Positions 57,464 through 64,000 of a DNA stretch of 64,000 nucleotides are shown here, piece after piece (positions within the stretch are counted from its first letter, which is position 1; the number at the start of each line of letters is the position of its first letter). The notes under the pieces are model-generated. The model did not search any database. It was not told where the DNA came from and saw only the letters and a list, made by a program, of their open reading frames with translations. A program made the position numbers and the translations under genes. The stretch lies in the NCBI GenBank assembly GCA_030278955.1, contig JAOANR010000012.1, positions 26,963,977 through 27,027,976 on the forward strand, in the 5' to 3' direction. Source of the DNA: Hygrophila difformis (Eukaryota; Streptophyta; Magnoliopsida; Lamiales; Acanthaceae).

Positions 57464-58538
57464 AGCAAAGCAATTAAACAAGTATACATAAAATTAAAGA
57501 TGAAATTCCTAAAACCGGTTTGTGAGTCAGCGAGTGGCCTAATTTAAAACCCAAATTGATCAATCTTAGTATTGGATTTGATATGCATACAGTGTTGGAT
57601 TGAAAAAGCTGCATAGTACAGATCAAATGCCAACTTTCTTATCTAATTTCTTTCTGCAAAACTGCATCATGCAACATTGCCAAGTGCCAACTAACGAATG
57701 GGGGATTTCAAGCACTTATTCTTCTATGCCAAAGCACCACAGGTGCTTTGGGTACAGGGAGCATGTGCATGATTATTCTTAGAGTTTTCTCACTCAAACT
57801 TAGTACAGTTCTTGAATCGTTATCTTTGGGCAGACAGTTGAGTGGTAGCAACCAGCTAGCAACTAGAACCAATTTAGGAGAACTTGTTCTTTTTTGGTTA
57901 TTCTTGAGTTATATCATGTAGACTATGTTCGACCCAAAAATTATATGCCAGTTTTCAAAGGTAAAAGTTCCACAATAGCCTCCCTCTTATATTAACGATA
58001 CAAATCACATGCTATAATCCATTTATTTGCAAATTTGCTTATATTAAATAACTTTACTCTAAAACAATTATTTTATATCCAAGCGAGTACTTTCATGCTT
58101 GGAAGATATACATTCAATGGAGCTAGTCTTCCAATACCAATACAATTTTTAATGGGTCAATTATTGAACAATTATTCATCAGATGGCAACAATTTAGGAA
58201 AGTTATGTGATAATATGTCAAGGTTGTAATCATAGCCAAAAAAAGAAAAAAAAAACTTCTTAGGAACAAAACCCACCTATTCAATTTTTGGTGCCTTACA
58301 TCGATTGGCTACACAATTGGGTATCGAGCACAGAATGAACATGTACAGATATCAATTGGCAATCGACTAAAAGGACCACTCACGCATTTTAGAAACACTT
58401 TATGCACAAATAAAACCAACAATACTCTACTCCCCTTATTCACAGCCGATCAACAAAAATGTAGTGTGTGAAGACAGAAAAACACGAACGAAAAAGAAAA
58501 TCAAGAAAATAAAGACAGTCCAAAAACATGAAATTTAC
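57464..58538. other. Noncoding, probable intron of the B3 gene
   Basis: AT-rich, no ORF of note. It lies between the end of the inserted element and the donor-like GTAAATTT at 58538 (minus). Confidence 0.45.
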
Positions 58539-58665
58539 CTTTGGTGACCAGTTTAGGCAGCGCCGCCGCCGCAGAACCAACAGCTGCAATGAATATGGAG
58601 TAAGAAGTAGAGGAAAAAAGAAGGTTGACAAGAAGCGAAAAGCGACAGAAAGTGCATTGACCATC
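58539..58665 (-). other. Probable 5' UTR exon of the B3 gene
   Basis: On the minus strand, a TATA-like TATATAATAAA (58696-58686) is followed about 25-30 bases later by a C/T-rich leader that ends at a good donor (CCAAAG|GTAAATTT). The next visible minus-strand gene downstream is the B3 gene 9 kb away. Linking them is inference; it could be a separate transcript. Confidence 0.4.
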
Positions 58666-58679
58666 GTGGCGTGGCGTGT

Positions 58680-58696
58680 CACGTGTTTATTATATA
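58680..58696 (-). promoter_or_regulatory. TATA-like box and CACGTG motif
   Basis: Minus strand TATATAATAAA immediately followed by CACGTG (G-box), upstream of the probable leader exon. Confidence 0.45.
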
Positions 58697-59049
58697 GTGG
58701 TAAAATATCATTAATTATTAATTTAGTATTAATTATTACTTCTCCATTCTTAAATGTTTTTTATAAATAAATTTTTCATGTAGTTCAATGCACATTTTAA
58801 ACCATTAATAACTGAAGTTCGGTACAAGTAAAAATTCTAGAAGTTCGATATTTAAAAACTACACGACGAGACGAATCTAGCAAGATCTCACTTGACTATA
58901 TTTTAACTTGTATAACTATGATAAAACTTTAAGTAAAATTTTGTGTGTGAATAGTAACATATTTTCAAAGAAAGGGAGGAAGTAACATTCAAGAAATGGA
59001 GGAAGTAAATACTAAGCCGAAACGACATTGGATCCTATGTTGAGACCCA

Positions 59050-59445
59050 ATTGAGATACCGACGGCGACAAATAATCCCTAAATCCAAACCCTACCCAAA
59101 ACTCCTCCCACCATCTCTAGTAGCTGAACCGCCACCACGGTATCGCCGTGGCCCTCCTCGTTTTGCCCGCCTGCTCTGCTCCTCGTCTCTGTCCCCGTCG
59201 CCAACGACATCGCCACCACCTCATTCCGCAGTTTCTGTGAAGCTCCATTGCTTAGAAACTCACTAACCACAGCGCAAGCCACCATCGCACCACCGCCATC
59301 TTCCTAGCTTTCTTGTGTTGCGGCAATCCTCTGACCGGAGAGCCTCATTGGAGGTTCGAGGGATGGTGGATTGCATCGTCCTACTGCCAGGGAGGAAGGC
59401 ATTCAGTCAATGGCAACAATGCAATAAGATATTATTTCCCTCAAG
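59050..59445 (+). other. Probable 5' UTR exon of the RRM gene
   Basis: GC-rich, CT-rich block ending in a donor (CAAG|GTATAATC). The next acceptor (GTGTTCAG, 59713-59720) opens the exon that carries the start codon. The upstream limit is not defined. Confidence 0.5.
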
Positions 59446-59729
59446 GTATAATCGATTCTTGCATCTTCTGTTCTGCAGAATTTTTAGTTGTTGAAAGGGT
59501 GAAGTATTTCTTGCGCTTTTTGCTATAAAATTTAAACCTTGAAGGTTCAGTCTTTATTATATGTGGTTGATTTCTGCACTTTATGAACCTATTCCGTTGT
59601 AAGTGTGCAAAATTGTTTGAAGAAATATGGATGATACATGGATATTGCTATAAAAAGGGGATTTCAGTTTTGGAAGGATATAGGCTTTCTCAAAATTTTT
59701 AATGCTATATTCGTGTTCAGGTTGTATCT

Positions 59730-60669
59730 ATGGCTTTCTTTAGAAAAACTGGGCCTATACTGGGTAGAGATGCGAGTATCCACATCAATCAAGAAATCTC
59801 GCCATTCAAGCCATCCATCTTAAAAGCAAGAAGTTGCATGTCAACATCCGAACACTTCATTGGAGGTGAAATTTCGTTTTTGTTGATGATTGGTGGAGCA
59901 ACTCTTATTTTCTTCTGTAAAAGTTGTTTCACATCCCCTGGTTTTTGCATCTCAGGACCTTCTTACCGCCCTGATGATACGAGTCGGAGAATGGCGTTTG
60001 ATAAGTATGGAAAAGCTGCTGAAGGTAATCGGTGGATGCATGACCTGATTAGCATATGCCTTCTTGCTTGTGAATGATAGTGTGTGAGATATCCATATCT
60101 GTTACTTTTTTCAAGTAGTGAATATTGCATCTTCGTCGGTAATTTTATTGATGCTTTCTGAAATCTGATAACTCTACATCTTTCATTGCTGGAGAAAGAG
60201 TTATTTAGATGCTATATTGTAATCAGGTAGTTGTTTATCCTCATGATGGCATCTGGGAAAATTCATGTACATTCAAGTTCTTTAGGTCAATAGATGTTTG
60301 CATGCCTGAGCTAGTGAGCTTCTTTTTTGTCGGGATATCAGCTCAGGACTTTTACCACAAGTCCACAATGTATTAATTCCCTATCATGAGATGTTTTAGT
60401 GATGGTTAATAATGGTGAATATAATTAGTTGGAAAAGATATCATTTTGGTTATACTATGTTAAATGCATTGATAGCAAAGGATTGTGAGGTTCTTTTTCA
60501 CTGCTTTGATTATGTCCGGAAACTAATTTCCTATCTATTAGGCAATTAGGCTTTGTTTTATCAATGTTTGACGGTGTTTTTACTGATTTTTTCAGCAAGG
60601 GTGATCGTTGGTCGTGAAACTGGTAGGTCCAGGGGATTTGGCTATTCAATTATAAAAACAGATCGTTGA
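59730..60669 (+). CDS. Truncated mitochondrial-type glycine-rich RNA-binding (RRM) protein
   Basis: Coding exons 59730-59865, 59956-60024 and 60596-60669 join in frame (GGAG|GTGAAA, CTCAG|GACC, GAAG|GTAATC, TTCAG|CAAGG) to give 92 codons. The start MAFFRKTGPILGRD and MSTSEHFIGG fit the N-terminus and RNP2 of plant mitochondrial GR-RBPs. YRPDDTSRRMAFDKYGKAAE then RVIVGRETGRSRGFGY carry the middle and RNP1. The protein ends a few residues after RNP1, so the last strand of the RRM and the glycine-rich tail are missing. The last exon segment is followed by a ~57-base imperfect duplicate of itself. It is probably a pseudogene or partial gene copy; whether it is expressed is unknown. Confidence 0.65.
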
Positions 60670-60712
60670 TCGTGAAACTGGTAGGTCCAAGGGAGTTGGC
60701 TCTTAAACTATA
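60603..60712 (+). repeat. Tandem duplication of the RNP1-coding segment
   Basis: GATCGTTGGTCGTGAAACTG... at 60603 is repeated, with changes, from 60661 (GATCGTTGATCGTGAAACTG...). The first stop codon falls at the junction. Confidence 0.85.
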
Positions 60713-61343
60713 TAAATAGATTCCAGTGTTTTCAACACATAGTGATCAAGGTTAATAACTTTTCCATTTGAATAGTCATTTCATTGTAAACCAATCAAGA
60801 AAAAACAGCAAGACCTATTTTTATTCCAAAACCCAAAGAATCAAAATCTTTAACACAAAATAGTACTTCTATGTTTTTTCTTTTCCCATCTTTTGAATGC
60901 TTGGAACTTAGAAGTATTTCTTTAGCGAGATTCCTACGTGAGACAAGAAAATTGTTTGGGATGGATTGGATAAGTCCATTTTCTTCTTCTTCTTTTTATT
61001 TATTTATTATTTATTATTTATATTTTATTTTATTTTTATTTTGTTTTTTTTTTTGTATTTGTTGTTGTCCTATGGCCTAACATCCCTCGTCCCCTAAGCT
61101 TAAAATGGTAATGGAAGTTTGAAGCTAATAAATTAAGATCTACTACCACTACCAATGCTTCTTTGCTCTTGTAATCAAATCTAGATAGGGTTTTTTCAAA
61201 AAATTATAATTTTTAAGACGTGGAATTTAATTCTAAAATGCATTTCATACAATTGTAAATCACTGCTGATGGAAATGGTTAGGAACTGCCACTTTCAAGG
61301 TTACTTATCTGCCCATTCTCTAATTTGTAGCTTGTGCTGACTG
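60713..61343. other. Intergenic, upstream of the PPR gene
   Basis: AT-rich with a T-rich (TTTATT)n stretch at about 60990-61060. No gene. Confidence 0.6.
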
Positions 61344-63428
61344 ATGAATCCTCTTCAAATGATTACAGAGACCAAACTTCCTACACTATCAAAAGTTGTG
61401 GCTGCCCATTGTCAGGCAATTAAATCATCACTTGTCTCCGATACATACACCTCCAACAATCTCATTAATGGTTACGCAAAATGCAAGGATTTAGGCAATG
61501 CTTTGAAACTGTTTGATGATATGCCTCACAGAGATACTGCATCTTGGAACACGGTTATCACCGGATTCGTGAATTTGGGAAACTTTGGAGGTGCTTGGGA
61601 GCTTTTACAGTCTATGAAACGCTGTGGGTTTTTATTCGATGGCTATACTTTTGGAAGCATACTCAAGGGCATCGGCATTGGTGGAAGCCTCTTGGATGGT
61701 CAACAAGTCCACTCAGATATCATAAAGACGGGATTTGATGACAACTTGTATGCTTCTAGTGCACTTTTGGATATGTACGCCAAGTGTAGGAGAGTTGGGG
61801 ATGCGAATGTGGTATTTGAGCATATGCGTGAGAGAAATTCGGTTGCTTGGAATGCTTTGATTGCAGGGTATGCAGAGATTGGAGATTTACAGCGTTGTAT
61901 GAAGTTGTTGTCGAGTATGAGGGTGGAAGGTGTGAGAGTGGATGATGGAACCTTTGCACCTTTGCTGACATTGCTTTGTGATGTCAACTTGTATCAGTTG
62001 ATGGGACAACTTCATGGAATGATTATCAAATGTGGCCTGGATCATGAGAGCACTGTGCTTAATGCCACGATTACTGCATTTGCAGAATGTGGATGCATTG
62101 ACGATGCTACAAGAATCTTTGATGGTGCAGATGGGTTCCGGGATTTAGTGACTTGGAATTCATTGTTAACTGCTTGCTTAGAAAATAATCTAGAAAAATG
62201 TGGATTCAATATTTTCTTGAAGATGGTAAGACTGCACTTGGAACTGGATGCTTATTCATATTCTAGCATAATAAGTGCTTGTTGTGACGATGCACAATGG
62301 AGCCTCGGAAGATCATTGCATGGTTTAGTAATAAAGAGGGGGTTAGAAGGGTCAACACAATTATGCAATGCATTAATTTCCATGTATACAAAACATAATA
62401 GCCAAAGCATGAAGGAGGCATTGAAAATATTTGAACAATTGGATGTGAAGGACCTTGTTTCCTGGAATACAGTTTTGACTGGCTTATCACAAAATGGGAT
62501 GAGTGAAAATGCTTTAAGGCTCTTCCAAAAGATGTATATTGATCACATGATGGTTGACCAATATGCCTTTGCCGCAGTGTTAAGATGTTGTTCAGATTTG
62601 GCTATGCTCAAGTTAGGTAGACAGATCCATGGCCTGGTGGTAAAATCAGGGCTAGAGAAGAATGAATTTGTAGCTAACGGCTTGATCTTCATGTACTCAA
62701 AGTGTGGAGTCATTGAAGATGCTTGGAACTCCTTTAAGGCATGCAACAAGGAAACTTCAGTGACATGGAACTCAATCATTTTTGCACAAGCACAACACAG
62801 ACAAGGTAAAGTTGCTCTTGACCTCTTTCATCAGATGACTGAGAGAAACGTGAAGCTGGATCATGTTACTTTTGTTGCTGCGGTCACTGCCTGCAGTCAC
62901 ATTGGTTTAGTCGAAGAAGGTCTCAAGTTTCTAAACACCATGGAAACTGAGTATGGAATTGCAGCCCGAATGGAAAACTATGGATGTGCAATTGACTTGC
63001 TTGGTAGGGCTGGACGACTGATGGAGGCAGAACAACTGATCAGAGAAATGCCATTTGAACCTGATGTAATGGTGTGGAGAACATTATTAGGTGCTTGTAG
63101 GGCGTGTGGTGACATACAATTAGCGGTGCAGGTAGCTGACCATTTGCAAGAACTTGATCCCAGTGATCATTGTACTTATGTTCTCCTATCCGATATGTAT
63201 GGCCAAATTAAGAGTTGGGATCGGAAAGCCAGCATGACAAGGCTGATTAGGGACAAGGGAATCAAGAAAGTGCCTGGTTGGAGTTGGATCGAATTGGGGA
63301 ATGACATTTACGCTTTCAATGCAGGCCATCATACCCACCCGAAATCCTTGGAGATTTACCAGGTACTGAAAGAGCTAACTGGGGAAATAAGAGATGCTAA
63401 AAGTTGTATGTTAGATTTTTTTCCTTGA
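61344..63428 (+). CDS. Pentatricopeptide repeat protein, PLS class with E domain
   Basis: Single exon, 694 codons, ATG at 61344, no frame break. About fifteen P, L and S repeats run from residue ~20 to ~570, with the usual signatures (NNLINGYAKCKDLGNALKLF, DMPHRDTASWNTVITGF, SALLDMYAKC, SWNTVLTGLSQNG, DLLGRAGRLMEAEQLI). The E/E+ region follows (VWRTLLGACRACGD ... YVLLSDMY ... KKVPGWSWIEL, ~574-660) and there is no DYW domain. The overall order and segments such as FAPLLTLL agree with Arabidopsis At3g25970, so this is probably its orthologue. Such proteins bind organellar RNA and, in the E class, usually take part in C-to-U editing with a partner deaminase. Which organelle cannot be told from the sequence. 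Confidence 0.95.
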   Translation: MNPLQMITETKLPTLSKVVAAHCQAIKSSLVSDTYTSNNLINGYAKCKDLGNALKLFDDMPHRDTASWNTVITGFVNLGNFGGAWELLQSMKRCGFLFDGYTFGSILKGIGIGGSLLDGQQVHSDIIKTGFDDNLYASSALLDMYAKCRRVGDANVVFEHMRERNSVAWNALIAGYAEIGDLQRCMKLLSSMRVEGVRVDDGTFAPLLTLLCDVNLYQLMGQLHGMIIKCGLDHESTVLNATITAFAECGCIDDATRIFDGADGFRDLVTWNSLLTACLENNLEKCGFNIFLKMVRLHLELDAYSYSSIISACCDDAQWSLGRSLHGLVIKRGLEGSTQLCNALISMYTKHNSQSMKEALKIFEQLDVKDLVSWNTVLTGLSQNGMSENALRLFQKMYIDHMMVDQYAFAAVLRCCSDLAMLKLGRQIHGLVVKSGLEKNEFVANGLIFMYSKCGVIEDAWNSFKACNKETSVTWNSIIFAQAQHRQGKVALDLFHQMTERNVKLDHVTFVAAVTACSHIGLVEEGLKFLNTMETEYGIAARMENYGCAIDLLGRAGRLMEAEQLIREMPFEPDVMVWRTLLGACRACGDIQLAVQVADHLQELDPSDHCTYVLLSDMYGQIKSWDRKASMTRLIRDKGIKKVPGWSWIELGNDIYAFNAGHHTHPKSLEIYQVLKELTGEIRDAKSCMLDFFP

Positions 63429-64000
63429 TGATTTGGACCTTGGCAATGGTTACTGGATTGTAGGCTCTGATGGTTCTATTAATCCTGGCAAAGTTTGAAT
63501 TATTAGGAGACAATGTCAATCTTTCTCACTATGTTTTTCTTCTTGTGGCATACGTCCACATTTTGGGTTTTACCAAATATTTCTCTAAGAATTCAAAGGT
63601 GGGATGTTTCTATCGATTAGGGAGATTGAATTTTTATTGATATGGAGCTCAAATTCATGAGCCCATCAGCGTTCTAAATGTTACCCTTCGTTTTTTTTCC
63701 CCCTACAACCATCATACCACAAATACTTCTCAACCACTTAAGTGGTTATTCGCCAATTAGCAACTATGAATTCTAGAGCCAAAACTAAACCCAACCTTAA
63801 AATTAACAAAGAAAATAACCACACAATCATCCTGAGGATTCTAACACAACCACATTACACAACTCACCCATTGTCACTACATGACAAACCAAAAGTGACA
63901 AAGCCAATCAAGAAGGCCTAGTGATGACCCAAAAAGCTTCAACTTTTAATACAACAAACACATTGAGAAGTGACAAACCTAATCGAAAGCACTTCTTCCA
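63429..64000. other. 3' flank of the PPR gene
   Basis: AT-rich, no gene visible. Confidence 0.6.

Overview
This is nuclear DNA of a flowering plant, most likely a eudicot. It is AT-rich, has GT-AG introns, and carries plant-type gene families (PPR-E, REM/B3, FAR1-related) and Athila-type and chromodomain-type Ty3/gypsy elements. I cannot name the species. About two thirds of the window is transposable-element DNA, much of it nested; three or four ordinary host loci sit at the right end (48.3-63.4 kb).

Left end (1-5.7 kb). Positions 1-4679 are part of an Athila-like LTR on the + strand, interrupted by a 1.18-kb foldback element (2893-4073). The LTR lies against two exons of a FAR1-related/MULE transposase-like gene (4871-5247), which run into a 500-N gap.

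Centre (5.7-37.5 kb). One large Athila-type element lies on the minus strand: left (3') LTR 5748-9438 with its first ~1 kb lost in the gap; a long 3' region holding an F-box-like ORF (11114-11774); pol (13891-17373); gag plus the start of protease (17383-19851); a tRNA-Asp-type primer site (19996-20013); and the right (5') LTR 20014-24227 plus 37048-37532. That right LTR is split by a very young chromodomain-type Ty3/gypsy element (24228-37047) with near-identical 3.5-kb LTRs, an intact 1568-codon gag-pol and an extra small coiled-coil ORF. The Athila LTRs and 3' region carry arrays of nested GC-rich palindromes; the related LTR at 1-4679 has an array of unrelated palindromes with the same layout at the corresponding place.

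Middle right (37.5-47.6 kb). AT-rich DNA with a Stowaway-like, a Tourist-like (TSD TAA) and an hAT-like MITE (8-bp TSD), two Helitron-like 3' ends, and a stretch of exon-like fragments that includes a frameshifted ribosomal protein eL42 pseudogene.

Right end (47.6-64 kb). A four-exon REM-type B3 gene (minus, CDS 48500-49564) probably has a distant 5' UTR exon near 58.6 kb. If so, its intron holds a 7.3-kb decayed LTR element (50131-57458, TSD AGCCA) that itself contains a solo LTR and a cluster of hAT-like MITEs. Divergently transcribed is a truncated mitochondrial-type glycine-rich RNA-binding protein gene (59.7-60.7 kb), followed by an intact 694-codon PPR-E gene (61344-63428).
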